Numbered from the stretch's first letter, positions 50,838 through 62,506 are shown. The stretch: DNA of 64,000 nucleotides from Mycolicibacterium parafortuitum (GCF_002086815.1 NZ_MVID01000001.1:372001-436000); one strand, 5' to 3'. Numbers and translations are program-made. The notes: generated by a model not told the origin, from the letters alone.

Positions 50838-52043
50838 CTAACGATCTGCGGCCTTCGGTACGGCCGGGATCGCCAGCAGCGGGAACAGCGCGCACACCGC
50901 GAACGCGACCGGATAGCCGACGGCGGCGATCAGCCCGCCGAACAGCGGTGGGGCGACGCCCTGGGCGAACAGCTGGCTGGTGTTCTGGGTGCCCAGCGCC
51001 CGGCCGCTCCAGAAGGGTCCGGCGTACTCGGCGATCAACGTGAAGGCCAAACCGTTGTCCGACACCGTGATCACCGATGCGGCGAGCATCACCGCGATGC
51101 TCAGCGGGGAATTCAGCCAGTCGGTGACGGCGAGCAGTGCCATCGCCGCGGCGGCGGACGCCGCGATCAGCCGGATCGGGCGCAGCCGCGATGCGATGAC
51201 CTCGCCGGAGCGTTTGACGTACGCGTCCGACCAGCGGCCCGCGGCGATGCGGCCTGCGGCACCGCCGATCTGGGCGATCATCACGAGGATTCCGGCCGAC
51301 TCGGGCGACCAGTGGCGTTCGCTGATCAACCAGACCAGGGTGAACGTCCACACCACCACCTGGGGGACGACCAGCAGCACCGACGTCAGGTGGATGCGCC
51401 ACAGCATCGCCGAACCGCGGTACGGATTGGCCAGCGCGGCACTGTCGGCCTCGGCGCGGGGCGGACGCGGCGGATCGATCACCGCGACCAGGCACACCAG
51501 CGCGGCGACCGCGCACACGATCGTGGGGAACAGCAACGCCGCTGCCGCTCCGTGGGATTCGGCCAGGCGCGGGATCACCAACGCGCCGACTCCGACCCCG
51601 AGGGGTTGGGCGGTCTGGCGGATGCCCATCACCAGCCCCCGCTGTTCGGCGTCGAACCATCCGACCACCAGCCGGCCGCTGGCGGTGTTGCTGCTCGCGG
51701 CCGCCATGCCGCCGAGGAACAGGAAGACACCGGTGACCACGAGCGAGTCGACCGACGCCGCCGCGAACGCCGCGGCGGCCGTCAGCGCCGATCCCAGCGC
51801 CAGCACCACCCGCTCGCCGAACCGGTCCACCACATAGCCCCACGCGATCAGCGTCACCACCATGCCGAGGCTGGGCAGCGACGACATCAGGGCCGCGGAT
51901 GCGAGATCCAGACCGCGCTCGTCGTGCAGTGTCGGGATCAGGAAGGCCACACCGTTGATGAACACGTTGGCGCACAGGGTCGCCCCGAGGCCGATCACCA
52001 GCATCGACCAGCGCCGCATCGGGGTTATCGACCGGGTGCCCAC
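50838..52043 (-). CDS. MFS transporter (Rv2994-like)
   Basis: 401 aa, twelve predicted membrane segments. Family signatures are the loop 2-3 motif WGYVVDRFGERVVLALGSA and AAGRWSDAYVKRSGEV between the halves. Likely a drug or metabolite proton antiporter; the substrate is not known. GTG 52043 is preferred, giving VGTRSITPMRRW just before the first membrane segment; TTG 52082 and ATG 52019 are alternatives. Divergent from the FAH gene across a short A+T-rich stretch. Confidence 0.85.
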   Translation of the reverse strand: MGTRSITPMRRWSMLVIGLGATLCANVFINGVAFLIPTLHDERGLDLASAALMSSLPSLGMVVTLIAWGYVVDRFGERVVLALGSALTAAAAFAAASVDSLVVTGVFLFLGGMAAASSNTASGRLVVGWFDAEQRGLVMGIRQTAQPLGVGVGALVIPRLAESHGAAAALLFPTIVCAVAALVCLVAVIDPPRPPRAEADSAALANPYRGSAMLWRIHLTSVLLVVPQVVVWTFTLVWLISERHWSPESAGILVMIAQIGGAAGRIAAGRWSDAYVKRSGEVIASRLRPIRLIAASAAAAMALLAVTDWLNSPLSIAVMLAASVITVSDNGLAFTLIAEYAGPFWSGRALGTQNTSQLFAQGVAPPLFGGLIAAVGYPVAFAVCALFPLLAIPAVPKAADR

Positions 52044-52148
52044 GCCGCCATGCTTCCACGGCCGTCCCAAAATAACGAACAACTATCTCAATATATAAGA
52101 CGCATCGACCGCTCCGGCGGCGGTGACCGGCACCGATGGGGCGGGCAC

Positions 52149-52154
52149 TAGGCT
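52149..52154 (+). promoter_or_regulatory. Putative -10 (TAGGCT) for FAH-gltX
   Basis: TAGGCT ends 6 nt before ATG 52161. Confidence 0.45.
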
Positions 52155-52160
52155 GAGGAC

Positions 52161-52949
52161 ATGCGTCTCGGTCGAATCGCCAGTCCCGACGGGGTTGCCT
52201 TCGTCTCCATCGAGGGTCCGCCCGACGACCCGGCGGCAGCGGTCGCGCGAGAGATCGCCGAGCACCCGTTCGGCACCCCGACGTTCACCGGCAGGCAGTG
52301 GCCGCTCGCCGACGTACGTCTGCTCGCGCCGATCCTGGCCAGCAAGGTCGTGTGCATGGGGAAGAACTATCTCGCCCACATCGAGGAGATGGGTGGCGGC
52401 ACGTTCGAGGACCCGATCATCTTCCTCAAGCCCAACACCGCGATCATCGGTCCGTACACGCCGATCCAGCTGCCGGCCGACGCCAACCCGGTGCACTTCG
52501 AGGGTGAGCTCGCCGCTGTGATCGGCAGGCCCTGCAAGGACGTTCCCGCCTCGCGTGCCGCCGAGAACATCCTCGGCTACACGATCGCCAACGACGTGTC
52601 GGCCCGCGATCAGCAGAAGAAGGACGGACAGTGGATGCGGGCCAAGGGGCACGACACCTTCTGTCCGGTCGGTCCGTGGATCGTCACCGATCTGGACCCG
52701 TCGGATCTGGAGATCCGCACGGAGGTCAACGGCGAGGTCAAACAGCGCAGCCGAACGTCGTTGATGATCCACGACATCGGGGCGATCATCGAGTGGATCT
52801 CGGCGGTGATGACGCTGCTGCCCGGCGATCTGATCTTGACCGGTACCCCGGAGGGGGTGGGCCCGCTGGAGCACGGGGACAACGTCAGCATCACCATCGA
52901 AGGCATCGGGACATTGTCGAATCCTGTTGTGCGGAAGGGTAAGTCGTGA
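52161..52949 (+). CDS. Fumarylacetoacetate hydrolase family protein (Rv2993c-like)
   Basis: 262 aa. The FAH fold is shown by [15 protein letters not shown], the metal ligands in [12 protein letters not shown] and [14 protein letters not shown], and the late [15 protein letters not shown]. Relatives act as acylpyruvate hydrolases or oxaloacetate decarboxylases; which applies is unclear. Its GTGA overlap with gltX suggests translational coupling, an arrangement kept in M. tuberculosis. Confidence 0.9.
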   Translation: MRLGRIASPDGVAFVSIEGPPDDPAAAVAREIAEHPFGTPTFTGRQWPLADVRLLAPILASKVVCMGKNYLAHIEEMGGGTFEDPIIFLKPNTAIIGPYTPIQLPADANPVHFEGELAAVIGRPCKDVPASRAAENILGYTIANDVSARDQQKKDGQWMRAKGHDTFCPVGPWIVTDLDPSDLEIRTEVNGEVKQRSRTSLMIHDIGAIIEWISAVMTLLPGDLILTGTPEGVGPLEHGDNVSITIEGIGTLSNPVVRKGKS

Positions 52950-54421
52950 AAGTTCGGGTCAGGTTCTGTCCGTCGCCGACGGGCACGCCGCACGTCGGGT
53001 TGATCCGGACGGCGCTGTTCAACTGGGCCTACGCCCGCCACACCGGCGGCGACTTCGTGTTCCGCATCGAGGACACCGACTCCCAGCGCGACAGCGAGGA
53101 GAGCTACCTGGCGCTGCTGGACGCGCTGCGCTGGCTCGGCATGGACTGGGACGAGGGCCCCGAGGTCGGCGGACCCTACGCGCCGTATCGCCAGTCCGAG
53201 CGCCGGGAGATCTACCTCGACGTGATCCAGCGACTGCTGGACGCCGGCGAGGCGTACGAGGCCTTCTCGACCGCCGAGGAGGTCGAGGCGCGCCATCTCG
53301 CTGCCGGGCGCAACCCGAAGCTGGGCTACGACAACTACGACCGCGAGCTGACCGACGAGCAGCGCGCGGCGTTCCTGGCCGAGGGCCGCAAGCCGGTGGT
53401 GCGGCTGCGGATGCCCGACACCGATCTCACCTGGGTCGACCTGGTCCGTGGCGAGACGACGTTCCCCGCCGGATCGGTGCCCGACTTCGCGCTGACCCGT
53501 GGCAGCGGAGATCCGTTGTACACGTTGGTCAATCCGGTCGACGACGCATTGATGAAGATCACACATGTGCTGCGCGGTGAGGACCTGCTGCCGTCCACGC
53601 CGCGTCAGCTCGCGCTCTACGCCGCGCTGATCCGCATCGGTGTGACGGATATGACACCGGCGTTCGCGCACCTGCCCTCGGTGCTCGGGGAGGGCAACAA
53701 GAAGCTGTCCAAGCGCGACCCGCAGTCCAACCTGTTCCTGCACCGCGACCGGGGATTCATCCCCGAGGGTCTGCTGAACTATCTTGCGCTGCTGGGCTGG
53801 TCGATCGCCGACGACCGGGACATCTTCAGCCTGGAGGAGATGGTCGCGGCCTTCGACGTCGCCGACGTGAACTCCAACCCGGCCCGCTTCGACCAGAAGA
53901 AGGCCGACGCGATCAACGCCGAGCACATCCGGCTGCTCGAACCCGCGGAGTTCGCACGCCGGCTCGCCGCGTTCTTCGATGTGCACGGCCACCGCACCGG
54001 CCTGGACGACGCGAGCTTCGCTGAGGCGGCCGCGTTGGTGCAGACGCGGATCGTGGTGCTCGGTGACGCATGGGAGCTGTTGAAGTTTCTCGACGAGTCG
54101 TCGTTCACGCTCGACGAGAAGTCCGCGGGTAAGGAACTCAAGGCCGCGGCCGTTCCGGTGCTCACAGCGGCTCTGGAGGCCCTAGAAGGCGTCGCGCAGT
54201 GGCGGACCGCCGACATCGAGGAGGCGCTGAAGGTGGCGCTGATCGATCGCCTCGAGCTCAAACCCCGCAAGGCGTTCGGTCCGGTCCGGGTCGCCGCCAC
54301 CGGCTCCTCGGTCAGTCCGCCGCTGTTCGAGTCCCTCGAACTTCTCGGCCGCGAACGCAGCCTGGAGCGGCTGCGCGCCGGTCGCGACCATGCCGCAACC
54401 GCCGCCGCACCGGAGGCGTGA
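52946..54421 (+). CDS. gltX: Glutamyl-tRNA synthetase (probably non-discriminating)
   Basis: 491-aa class I synthetase. The HIGH box is PHVG (residues 15-18) and the KMSKS box is KLSKRD. Actinobacteria lack glnS, and GltX also charges tRNA(Gln) with glutamate, which GatCAB corrects; gatCAB is in this window and the genes for tRNA-Gln and tRNA-Glu follow directly. So the non-discriminating role is a strong inference. GTG 52946 overlaps the FAH stop. Confidence 0.97.
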   Translation: MKVRVRFCPSPTGTPHVGLIRTALFNWAYARHTGGDFVFRIEDTDSQRDSEESYLALLDALRWLGMDWDEGPEVGGPYAPYRQSERREIYLDVIQRLLDAGEAYEAFSTAEEVEARHLAAGRNPKLGYDNYDRELTDEQRAAFLAEGRKPVVRLRMPDTDLTWVDLVRGETTFPAGSVPDFALTRGSGDPLYTLVNPVDDALMKITHVLRGEDLLPSTPRQLALYAALIRIGVTDMTPAFAHLPSVLGEGNKKLSKRDPQSNLFLHRDRGFIPEGLLNYLALLGWSIADDRDIFSLEEMVAAFDVADVNSNPARFDQKKADAINAEHIRLLEPAEFARRLAAFFDVHGHRTGLDDASFAEAAALVQTRIVVLGDAWELLKFLDESSFTLDEKSAGKELKAAAVPVLTAALEALEGVAQWRTADIEEALKVALIDRLELKPRKAFGPVRVAATGSSVSPPLFESLELLGRERSLERLRAGRDHAATAAAPEA

Positions 54422-54548
54422 AAACCACTCCGAAATCTTTGGTAGTCTGCTCGTCGGCCCACGAGATATCGCGCAGCGGCCCGCAGAGATGCGACTGAGG
54501 CGCGAAGGGTCGAAAAGCGGTCTGTGACCTGCGGTTACAGGCAGCTAA

Positions 54549-54620
54549 TGGGGTATGGTGTAATTGGCAACACAGCTGATTCTGGTTCAGCCATTCTAGG
54601 TTCGAGTCCTGGTACCCCAG
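54549..54620 (+). tRNA. tRNA-Gln (anticodon CTG)
   Basis: Cloverleaf: acceptor TGGGGTA / TACCCCA, anticodon arm GCTGA-TTCTGGT-TCAGC with CTG at 54582-54584, T-arm with TTCGAGT. The 3' CCA is encoded (54621-54623). Lies 128 bp after gltX. Confidence 0.95.
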
Positions 54621-54636
54621 CCAACGCGACCGATTA

Positions 54637-54667
54637 GGTCAGCAATCTCAACTGAGCTATGCTGACC
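54637..54667. repeat. Hairpin between the two tRNA genes
   Basis: GGTCAGCA and TGCTGACC form a perfect 8-bp stem; the 15-nt loop holds a palindromic CTCAACTGAG. The minus strand reads TAGCTCAGTTGAGA, like a tRNA D-arm, but no complete tRNA folds. May be a processing structure or a tRNA remnant. Confidence 0.55.
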
Positions 54668-54685
54668 AACCGGAAAGCAGTTCTA

Positions 54686-54758
54686 GCCCCCGTCGTCTAG
54701 CGGCCTAGGACGCCGCCCTCTCACGGCGGTAGCGTGGGTTCGAATCCCATCGGGGGTA
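54686..54758 (+). tRNA. tRNA-Glu (anticodon CTC)
   Basis: Acceptor GCCCCCG / CGGGGGT, anticodon arm CCGCC-CTCTCAC-GGCGG with CTC at 54720-54722, T-arm GGGTTCGAATCCC. No encoded CCA (ACAG follows). Confidence 0.95.
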
Positions 54759-54765
54759 CAGATCG

Positions 54766-54800
54766 AAAACTCCGGGCCTCGTCGAGGCCCGGAGTTTTTT
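54766..54800 (+). terminator. Intrinsic terminator after tRNA-Glu
   Basis: AAAACTCCGGGCCTC pairs with GAGGCCCGGAGTTTT (15 bp, 3-nt loop), ending in six T. Probably ends the tRNA-Gln - tRNA-Glu transcript. Confidence 0.88.
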
Positions 54801-54842
54801 CATGGGCATGCGCGCCGGGGCTGTCGTGTCCCGGGCGTCTTG

Positions 54843-55544
54843 TCAGAGGCGCCGGGTCAACGCGTCGGCGGCGGCGACGAGATCGGCTGCCCAGCGCGCG
54901 CCGGGACGCCGGCCCATCCGGTCGATCGGACCCGACACCGACACCGCCGCGATCACCGCGCCGCGCCCATCGCGCACCGGAGCCGAGACGCTGGCCACCC
55001 CGGGTTCGCGTTCGGCGGCGCTCTGCGCCCACCCGCGCTTGCGTACCTCGGCCAGTGTGCGGTCGGTGAACTTCGCCGCGGGCAACACCGCCTGCTGGGT
55101 GCTCGCATCGGCGAAGGCGAGCAGCACCTTGGCCCCGGATCCGGCCGTCATCGGCAGACGGGTGCCGATGGGCACGGTATCCCGCAGTCCGGCAGGGGGT
55201 TCCAGGGCTGCCACGCAAATCCGGGTGGTGCCCTCGCGGCGGTAGAGCTGGACGCTCTCGCCGGTCAGTTCGCGCAGCCGCGGAAGCACCACCGCGCCCG
55301 CGGCGAGCAGCGGGTCGTTGACCTGACCGGCCAGTTCGGTGAGCGCGGGGCCGAGCAGCCACTGCCCGTCGCCGCCGCGGGCCAGCATCCGGTGCACCTC
55401 CAGGCCCACCGCCAGACGGTGCGCGGTCGCGCGTGGCAAGCCGGTGCGTTCGCAGAGATCGGCCAGCCCGCACGGGGACTCGGCCACCGCGTGCAACACG
55501 GTGAGCGCTTTGTCCAGAACGCCGATGCCGCTATTCTGTCTCAC
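54843..55544 (-). CDS. IclR-family regulator of leuCD (NdgR/LtbR-like, Rv2989-like)
   Basis: 233 aa. An N-terminal winged helix, [20 protein letters not shown] then [16 protein letters not shown], is followed by the IclR effector domain ([38 protein letters not shown]). It is divergent from leuCD, as in M. tuberculosis, and orthologues (NdgR in Streptomyces, LtbR in Corynebacterium) control leucine synthesis; that is family knowledge. The GTG start (55542-55544) lies inside one arm of the shared operator, so the mRNA is probably leaderless or very short, and the protein can repress itself. Confidence 0.9.
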   Translation of the reverse strand: MRQNSGIGVLDKALTVLHAVAESPCGLADLCERTGLPRATAHRLAVGLEVHRMLARGGDGQWLLGPALTELAGQVNDPLLAAGAVVLPRLRELTGESVQLYRREGTTRICVAALEPPAGLRDTVPIGTRLPMTAGSGAKVLLAFADASTQQAVLPAAKFTDRTLAEVRKRGWAQSAAEREPGVASVSAPVRDGRGAVIAAVSVSGPIDRMGRRPGARWAADLVAAADALTRRL

Positions 55545-55577
55545 AAGGAGATACTAGCTTTCCAGAATGTGAGACAG
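55536..55577. promoter_or_regulatory. Inverted-repeat operator between IclR gene and leuC
   Basis: CTGTCTCACA (55536-55545) and TGTGAGACAG (55568-55577) are exact complements, with centres about 32 bp (three helical turns) apart. One arm contains the regulator's start codon; the other ends 5 nt before the leuC ATG. This suits autoregulation and leuCD control. Confidence 0.75.
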
Positions 55578-55582
55578 TCAAG

Positions 55583-57028
55583 ATGGCCGTTGCGAATCAG
55601 CCCCGCACGCTCGCCGAGAAGGTCTGGAGCGATCACGTCGTCGTCGCCGGGACCGGAGAGGGCGCGGCACGCGAGCCCGACCTCATCTACATCGACTTGC
55701 ACCTCGTCCACGAGGTCACCAGTCCGCAGGCGTTCGACGGCCTGCGCCTGGCCGGGCGCCCGGTGCGCAGGCCGGATCTGACGATCGCGACCGAGGATCA
55801 CAACGTCCCGACCGTCGACATCGACAAGCCGATCGCCGATCCCGTCTCGCGGACGCAGGTGGAGACGTTGCGGCGCAACTGTGAGGAATTCGGCATCCGG
55901 TTGCACCCGATGGGGGACGCCGAGCAGGGCATCGTGCACATCATCGGACCGCAGCTGGGACTGACCCAGCCCGGGATGACGGTGGTGTGCGGCGACAGCC
56001 ACACCTCCACCCACGGTGCGTTCGGCGCGCTGGCGATGGGCATCGGCACCTCTGAGGTGGAGCACGTGATGGCCACCCAGACGCTGCCGCTGCGGCCGTT
56101 CAAGACGATGGCGGTCAACGTCGACGGCGAATTGCCGCCCGGTGTCAGCGCCAAGGACATCATCCTGGCCGTGATCGCGAAGATCGGGACCGGTGGCGGC
56201 CAGGGGCACGTCATCGAATACCGCGGCAGCGCCATCGAATCGCTGTCGATGGAAGGCCGGATGACGATCTGCAACATGAGCATCGAGGCCGGGGCGCGCG
56301 CCGGCATGATCGCGCCGGACGAGACCACGTTCGAGTTCCTGCGCGGCCGTCCGCATGCCCCGAAGGGCGCCGACTGGGACGCGGCTGTCGAGGCGTGGAA
56401 GCAACTGCGCACCGACGAGGGCGCGACGTTCGACACCGAGGTCTACATCGACGCGGCGACGTTGAGTCCGTTCGTCACCTGGGGAACCAACCCCGGCCAG
56501 GGGGTGCCGCTGTCGGACTCCGTTCCGGACCCGGAGATGATCTTCGACGAGGGGGAGCGCCAGGCCGTCGAAAAGGCGTTGACCTACATGGACCTTCGGC
56601 CGGGCACCCCGATGCGGGACATCCCGGTCGACGCCGTGTTCGTCGGGTCGTGCACCAACGGCAGGATCGAGGATCTGCGGGTCGTCGCCGAGGTGCTGCG
56701 GGGCCGCAAGGTGGCCGACAACGTGCGGATGCTGGTCGTGCCGGGTTCGATGCGCGTGCGCGCGCAGGCCGAATCCGAAGGCCTCGGTGAGATCTTCACC
56801 GCCGCGGGCGCCGAATGGCGGCAGGCGGGATGCTCGATGTGCCTTGGAATGAATCCAGATCAGTTGGCGCCGGGGGAGCGGTGCGCCTCGACGTCGAACC
56901 GCAATTTCGAGGGCAGGCAGGGCAAGGGCGGTCGTACGCACCTGGTCTCGCCGGCGGTCGCCGCCGCGACGGCCGTGCGCGGGACGCTGTCCTCGCCCGC
57001 CGATCTGGCCCCCGTGGCCGCTCACTGA
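55583..57028 (+). CDS. leuC: 3-isopropylmalate dehydratase large subunit
   Basis: 481-aa aconitase-family subunit with a [4Fe-4S] cluster, converting 2- to 3-isopropylmalate. The cluster cysteines are in [11 protein letters not shown] and [11 protein letters not shown]. Other marks: [31 protein letters not shown] (first 20 residues of a conserved run), and [13 protein letters not shown] 55583 begins right after the operator. leuD follows after 20 bp. Confidence 0.97.
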   Translation: MAVANQPRTLAEKVWSDHVVVAGTGEGAAREPDLIYIDLHLVHEVTSPQAFDGLRLAGRPVRRPDLTIATEDHNVPTVDIDKPIADPVSRTQVETLRRNCEEFGIRLHPMGDAEQGIVHIIGPQLGLTQPGMTVVCGDSHTSTHGAFGALAMGIGTSEVEHVMATQTLPLRPFKTMAVNVDGELPPGVSAKDIILAVIAKIGTGGGQGHVIEYRGSAIESLSMEGRMTICNMSIEAGARAGMIAPDETTFEFLRGRPHAPKGADWDAAVEAWKQLRTDEGATFDTEVYIDAATLSPFVTWGTNPGQGVPLSDSVPDPEMIFDEGERQAVEKALTYMDLRPGTPMRDIPVDAVFVGSCTNGRIEDLRVVAEVLRGRKVADNVRMLVVPGSMRVRAQAESEGLGEIFTAAGAEWRQAGCSMCLGMNPDQLAPGERCASTSNRNFEGRQGKGGRTHLVSPAVAAATAVRGTLSSPADLAPVAAH

Positions 57029-57048
57029 AACCTGACAGGAGACTTGTG

Positions 57049-57642
57049 ATGGAAGCCTTTACGACCCACACCGGGATCGGCGTCCCGCTGCGCCGCTCCA
57101 ACGTCGACACCGACCAGATCATCCCGGCGGTGTACCTGAAAAGGGTGACCCGAACCGGATTCGAGGACGGGCTTTTCGCCGCCTGGCGCAACGATCCGTC
57201 GTTCGTGCTCAATCAGCCGCCTTTCGACAAAGGCTCAGTGTTGGTCGCCGGACCCGATTTCGGCACCGGATCCTCGCGCGAGCATGCGGTCTGGGCGCTG
57301 ATGGACTTCGGATTCCGGGTAGTCATCTCGTCGCGTTTCGCCGATATCTTCCGTGGCAATGCGGGCAAGGCGGGTCTGCTCGCGGCTCAAGTGGCACAGG
57401 ATGACGTCGAATTGTTGTGGAAGGCCATCGAGCAGCATCCCGGGACGGAAATCACTGTAAATCTTCAAGATCGGTCGATCGTCGCCGGAACCATCATGGT
57501 GCCGTTCAACATTGACGACTACACCGCCTGGCGACTGCTCGAAGGACTCGACGATATAGGCCTTACGCTGCGCAAACAGGATGAAATCAGTGCTTTCGAA
57601 GAGCGTCGCCCGGCCTGGAAACCGCGCACATTGCCCGCCTGA
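57049..57642 (+). CDS. leuD: 3-isopropylmalate dehydratase small subunit
   Basis: 197-aa swivelling subunit of Leu[22 protein letters not shown] at the N-terminus, [14 protein letters not shown], and [18 protein letters not shown] are conserved. ATG 57049 has AGGAGA 10 nt upstream. The last third uses slightly more A/T-ending codons than its neighbours. A 201-bp region leads to hupB. Confidence 0.97.
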   Translation: MEAFTTHTGIGVPLRRSNVDTDQIIPAVYLKRVTRTGFEDGLFAAWRNDPSFVLNQPPFDKGSVLVAGPDFGTGSSREHAVWALMDFGFRVVISSRFADIFRGNAGKAGLLAAQVAQDDVELLWKAIEQHPGTEITVNLQDRSIVAGTIMVPFNIDDYTAWRLLEGLDDIGLTLRKQDEISAFEERRPAWKPRTLPA

Positions 57643-57767
57643 ACGGCGGTCGAAATCACCGAAATCCCGCCCCGGTAACCCCCTTTTCACGCACCGGCGC
57701 AGGACGGCAAGTGGGCCAACCGGATTGAAAAAAGTTCGCTGAGCTGGCCTGAAATTGCGCGTGGCTC

Positions 57768-57797
57768 TTGGAAATCAGGAGCAAATGGGTTTACCGT
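57768..57797 (+). promoter_or_regulatory. Putative hupB promoter
   Basis: TTGGAA (57768-57773) and TACCGT (57792-57797) with an 18-bp spacer. The 5' UTR would be about 40 nt and contains two Shine-Dalgarno-like sites, AAGGAGG (near 57814) and CGGAGG (near 57832); the latter serves the ATG at 57844. Confidence 0.5.
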
Positions 57798-57843
57798 GTG
57801 CACTAGTCGGTCCAAGGAGGACCACTGGTTTCGGAGGTTTTGC

Positions 57844-58503
57844 ATGAACAAAGCAGAGCTCATCGACGTACTCACGGAGAAATTGGGCTCGGATCGTCGG
57901 CAAGCGACTGCGGCGGTGGAGAATGTCGTTGACACCATCGTTCGCGCGGTGCACAAGGGCGAGAGCGTCACGATCACCGGCTTCGGTGTTTTCGAGCAGC
58001 GTCGTCGTGCCGCCCGTGTGGCGCGCAATCCCCGCACTGGCGAGACGGTGAAGGTCAAGCCCACCTCCGTCCCGGCGTTCCGTCCCGGCGCTCAGTTCAA
58101 GGCCGTTGTGTCTGGCGCGCAGAAGCTTCCGGCCGAGGGGCCGGCGGTCAAGCGTGGCGTGACGGCTGCGAGCACGGCCCGTAAGGCCGCCAAGAAGGCC
58201 CCGGCCAAGAAGGCCGCGGCCAAGAAGGCAGCTCCCGCCAAGAAGGCCACCGCCGCCAAGAAGGCAGCGCCGGCCAAGAAGGCCGCGCCGGCCAAGAAGG
58301 CCGCGACCAAGACCGCCGCCAAGAAGGCGGCACCGGCCAAGAAGGCAGCGCCGGCCAAGAAGGCCACCGCCGCCAAGAAGGCAGCGCCCGCCAAGAAGGC
58401 TCCGGCCAAGAAGGCAGCGCCCGCCAAGGCCGCCGCCAAGAAGGCAGCGCCCGCCAAGAAGGCACCCGCGAAGAAGGCTCCGGCCAAGCGCGGACGCAAG
58501 TAG
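57844..58503 (+). CDS. hupB: DNA-binding protein HU with lysine-rich tail
   Basis: 219 aa nucleoid protein. Residues 1-90 form the HU fold ([40 protein letters not shown]); residues 105-219 are a low-complexity tail of [14 protein letters not shown] repeats, like the mycobacterial HupB tail that resembles eukaryotic histone H1 and is acetylated and methylated in M. tuberculosis. Start has a good ribosome-binding site. Confidence 0.97.
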   Translation: MNKAELIDVLTEKLGSDRRQATAAVENVVDTIVRAVHKGESVTITGFGVFEQRRRAARVARNPRTGETVKVKPTSVPAFRPGAQFKAVVSGAQKLPAEGPAVKRGVTAASTARKAAKKAPAKKAAAKKAAPAKKATAAKKAAPAKKAAPAKKAATKTAAKKAAPAKKAAPAKKATAAKKAAPAKKAPAKKAAPAKAAAKKAAPAKKAPAKKAPAKRGRK

Positions 58504-58517
58504 TCAGTTCACGCGAG

Positions 58518-58549
58518 TACGCCGCGGATCCCTCGGGATCCGCGGCGTA
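58518..58549 (+). terminator. Intrinsic terminator after hupB
   Basis: TACGCCGCGGATCCC and GGGATCCGCGGCGTA form a perfect 15-bp stem with a 2-nt loop, then TTT. Confidence 0.85.
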
Positions 58550-58627
58550 TTTCGTGCGTGGTCCCCACCGGGACAGAACAGCGCCACCTGAGTTTTGAAT
58601 TCAATTGCGCGGTCGGTTATTCGGGAG

Positions 58628-59527
58628 TCACTTCTGCGGCGGCAGCGCACTGGCCATGTGATCGGCGGCGACCAGCCGCCCGTCGGCCAGCGACAGCACC
58701 CAGGTACTTCCCTTGCGGTTGCGCGACTTGTCCGGCCGCACACCGTCGCGTTCGCACCACCAGGCGATCAGATCGGGGATCACCTTGCCCTGGGTGCAGA
58801 TCACCGGGGTGCGGGCGCTCGCGGCGATCTCGAGCACACGCCGGCGTGCGGCTTTGTGGTCTTCGGCATACGCCTCTTCGGTCAGCGCCGGCTCGGTGGT
58901 GATCGACGCGCCGAGCTCCTCGGCCAGCGGTTCGAGCGTCTGATGGCATCGCACCCGATCGGCGGCGAACAGCTCCCCGGCGCCGAACGCCAGCAGTTGA
59001 GCCACCAGTGACTCCGCCTGTGCGCGGCCGCGCTTGTCCAGCGGGCGCTTTCGGTCGTCGCCCCGGTAGCGCTTCTTGTTACCCGCGACGGCGTGCCGCA
59101 CGATCAGGACCGTCTTGGTGTCCGCGGGAAGCTTGAGGAACCGGCGCAGCACCTTGCGGTCGTGGGGGTAGCCAAGCTGTGCCATCGCCTGATCGGGCGG
59201 CAGCCACTTCAGTTCGTCGACTTCGTCGTTGGCGGCAAAGTCGCCGCCGGCCACCCGTGCCGCCCAGTACCGCACCTTCTTCGGGCCCTGTTCGGTCGGA
59301 TACGACACACTGGGCAACCGTCGGCCGAGCTGGGCCCGAAAGCCGGTCTCCTCCGCGATTTCACGGACCGCGGTGACCGGCTCGGTCTCGCCCGGATCCA
59401 CCTTTCCCTTCGGCAGGGACCAGTCGTCGTAGCGGGGGCGGTGGATCACCGCGATCTCCGGGGCGCCTGTGCCGTCCTGTGGACGCCACAGCACGGCGCC
59501 GGCGGCCAGGATCGGGGACTTCGTCAC
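58628..59527 (-). CDS. mutT1: MutT1: Nudix plus histidine-phosphatase fusion
   Basis: 299 aa with two domains. The Nudix domain (about 1-140) has a complete box, [20 protein letters not shown] then TGF, and hydrolyses 8-oxo-(d)GTP to the diphosphate or diadenosine polyphosphates. The C-terminal histidine-phosphatase domain (about 150-299) starts with [10 protein letters not shown] and can remove further phosphate, as described for mycobacterial MutT1. Start is GTG 59527. It converges with hupB. Confidence 0.94.
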   Translation of the reverse strand: MTKSPILAAGAVLWRPQDGTGAPEIAVIHRPRYDDWSLPKGKVDPGETEPVTAVREIAEETGFRAQLGRRLPSVSYPTEQGPKKVRYWAARVAGGDFAANDEVDELKWLPPDQAMAQLGYPHDRKVLRRFLKLPADTKTVLIVRHAVAGNKKRYRGDDRKRPLDKRGRAQAESLVAQLLAFGAGELFAADRVRCHQTLEPLAEELGASITTEPALTEEAYAEDHKAARRRVLEIAASARTPVICTQGKVIPDLIAWWCERDGVRPDKSRNRKGSTWVLSLADGRLVAADHMASALPPQK

Positions 59528-59566
59528 CTCAACTCCCGTGTCTCACAAAGCCGGTATCGCACGCCG

Positions 59567-61744
59567 TCACGGGTGCCGATGGCGCTGCATGAGCGTTATC
59601 TGATGGTCCAGCACGGAGTGCCCCTCCTGAGGTAGGGCGGTCCAGTGGCCGTCGCTGTTGAGCTGCCAGCACCGGGTCCGGGGATCGGCCGCGGATTCGA
59701 AGATGTCGTTCAACTGTCCGGTCAGTCGCGGATCCTTAACCTGCGCCATCACTTCGACGCGGCGGTCGAGGTTGCGGTGCATCATGTCCGCGCTGCCGAT
59801 CCAGTACTCGTCGATGGCCCGGAAATGGATGATGCGCGAGTGTTCCAGGAACCGGCCGAGGATCGACCGGACCACGATGTTCTCGCTGAAGCCGGGCACA
59901 CCCGGCTTCAGCGCGCAGATGCCGCGCACGACGACCTCCACACGCACCCCGGCCTGGGATGCCCGGTACAGCGCGTCGATCACCTGCTCGTCGACCAAAG
60001 CATTGGCCTTCAACCGGATCCGGCCCTCCGCACCGTCGAGGGTGGCGGCGATCTCGCGTTCGATCCGCTCGATGATGCCCTTGCGCACCCCGAACGGCGC
60101 GACCAGCAGATTGCGGTAGGTCTCCTTGCGGGAGTAACCGGTCAGCGAGTTGAACAGGTCGGTCAGGTCGGCGCCGATGTCGGGGGCGGCCGTCAGCAGC
60201 CCGATGTCCTCGTAGAGGCGGGCGGTTTTCGGGTTGTAGTTGCCGGTACCGATGTGGCAGTAGCGCCGGATCGTCGACCCCTCGCGGCGCACCACAAGAC
60301 AAGTCTTGCAATGTGTCTTCAATCCGATGAGCCCGTAAACCACGTGCACACCGGCTTGTTCGAGGGCGCGGGCCCACTTGATGTTGGCCTGTTCGTCGAA
60401 CCTCGCCTTGATCTCGACCAGTGCCACCACCTGCTTGCCTGCCTCGGCGGCGTCGATCAGCGCGTTGACGATCGGCGAGTCACCGGAGGTGCGGTACAGC
60501 GTCTGCTTGATGGCCAGCACGTTGGGGTCCGCGGCCGCCTGCTCGATGAAGCGCTGCACCGTCGTGGAGAACGAGTCGTACGGGTGGTGGACCAGCACGT
60601 CGCCGTCGCGCAGTGCGGCGAAGATGCTCTTCGGGGTCTCGCGCTCACCGAACGCCGACGGGGTCGCCGGCACGAACGGCGGATCCTTGAGCGCGGGCCG
60701 GTCCACGCCGTAGATCTGCCACAGCGACGAGAGGTCCAGCAGTCCCGGCACTTCGACCACGTCGCCGGGAGCGACGTCGAGCTCACGCAGCAGCAGCTCC
60801 AACATGCTCTCGGTCATGTCGTCGGAGACCTCCAGGCGCACCGGCGATCCGAAACGCCGGCGGGCCAACTCCCGCTCGAGGGCCTGCAGCAGATCCTCGT
60901 CGCGGTCCTCCTCGACCTCGAAGTCTGCGTTGCGGGTGATCCGGAACGCGTGGTGCTCCACGATCTCCAGTCCCGGGAACAGCACCGGCAGGAACGCCGC
61001 GATCAGCTCCTCCATCGGCAGGAAACGGACCACACCGGGCAGGTCTTCGCGCGGAGACAGCTCCACGAACCGGTCGACGTTGTCGGGCACCTTGATTCGC
61101 GCGAAATGCTGGCCGCCGTCGGGATGCTTGACGGTGATCGCGAGGTTCAGGCTCAGCCCGCTGACGAACGGGAACGGGTGGGCCGGGTCGACGGCCAGCG
61201 GGGTGAGCACCGGGAAGACCTGCTCGTGGAAGTAGGTCGACAGCTTCAGCCGCTCGGCGTCGTCGAGTTCGGCCCACGTCACGATCACGATGCCCTCGTC
61301 GGCGAGCGCGGGGCGAACCGCATGAAGGAACACGTGTGCGTGCCTGCTGGCGATCTGCTGAGTGCGTTCGCTGATCCGGCGCAGTTGCTCACGGGGCGAC
61401 AGGCCGTCCGCCGAACGCACCGACAGACCCATCTCGTCGCGACGCTTCAGACCGGCCACGCGCACCATGTAGAACTCGTCGAGGTTCGACGCGAAGATGG
61501 CAAGGAACTTCAGGCGTTCCAGCAGCGGCAGCGACGGATCGGCGGCCAGGGCCAGCACGCGCGCGTTGAAATCCAGCCAGCTCAGCTCGCGATTGAGGTA
61601 ACGGTTGTCGGGCAGCGGGTTCTCGACGGTGGGCGCGGTGGTCGCCGGCGGCGCCTCCGGCGCCGAATCCGGGCCCGCGACCGCGGGCAGCACCGACGCC
61701 GCCGAGGAGTCCTGTTGGTCGGTGCGGGCCTGCGCTTCGGTCAT
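59567..61744 (-). CDS. ppk1: Polyphosphate kinase 1
   Basis: 725-aa enzyme that makes inorganic polyphosphate from ATP. The N, H, C1 and C2 domains are all present: [33 protein letters not shown], the phospho-histidine region [11 protein letters not shown] (H478), [20 protein letters not shown], and the C2 end [12 protein letters not shown] 45-residue Pro/Ala-rich N-terminal extension is typical of the genus. It is 39 bp from mutT1, same strand. Confidence 0.97.
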   Translation of the reverse strand: MTEAQARTDQQDSSAASVLPAVAGPDSAPEAPPATTAPTVENPLPDNRYLNRELSWLDFNARVLALAADPSLPLLERLKFLAIFASNLDEFYMVRVAGLKRRDEMGLSVRSADGLSPREQLRRISERTQQIASRHAHVFLHAVRPALADEGIVIVTWAELDDAERLKLSTYFHEQVFPVLTPLAVDPAHPFPFVSGLSLNLAITVKHPDGGQHFARIKVPDNVDRFVELSPREDLPGVVRFLPMEELIAAFLPVLFPGLEIVEHHAFRITRNADFEVEEDRDEDLLQALERELARRRFGSPVRLEVSDDMTESMLELLLRELDVAPGDVVEVPGLLDLSSLWQIYGVDRPALKDPPFVPATPSAFGERETPKSIFAALRDGDVLVHHPYDSFSTTVQRFIEQAAADPNVLAIKQTLYRTSGDSPIVNALIDAAEAGKQVVALVEIKARFDEQANIKWARALEQAGVHVVYGLIGLKTHCKTCLVVRREGSTIRRYCHIGTGNYNPKTARLYEDIGLLTAAPDIGADLTDLFNSLTGYSRKETYRNLLVAPFGVRKGIIERIEREIAATLDGAEGRIRLKANALVDEQVIDALYRASQAGVRVEVVVRGICALKPGVPGFSENIVVRSILGRFLEHSRIIHFRAIDEYWIGSADMMHRNLDRRVEVMAQVKDPRLTGQLNDIFESAADPRTRCWQLNSDGHWTALPQEGHSVLDHQITLMQRHRHP

Positions 61745-61820
61745 GGTCCCGATGATTCCCTATCGGCGGGTCGTCATGCCACCGTGGCGACCAACGTCGG
61801 GCGAAATGCCGACGTCTGAC

Positions 61821-62495
<675 letters not shown>

Positions 62496-62506
62496 TTATT
62501 CCCGGC

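Noticed and set aside
52083..52148. A+T-rich stretch between the MFS and FAH genes as a horizontally acquired fragment or origin
   Set aside because: Too short, contains only promoter-like TATATA; flanking genes keep the mycobacterial order.
58092..58499. Minus-strand open frame rich in Ala, Phe and Leu across the hupB tail
   Set aside because: Complement of the KKAAPAKKA repeats; low complexity and no start signal.
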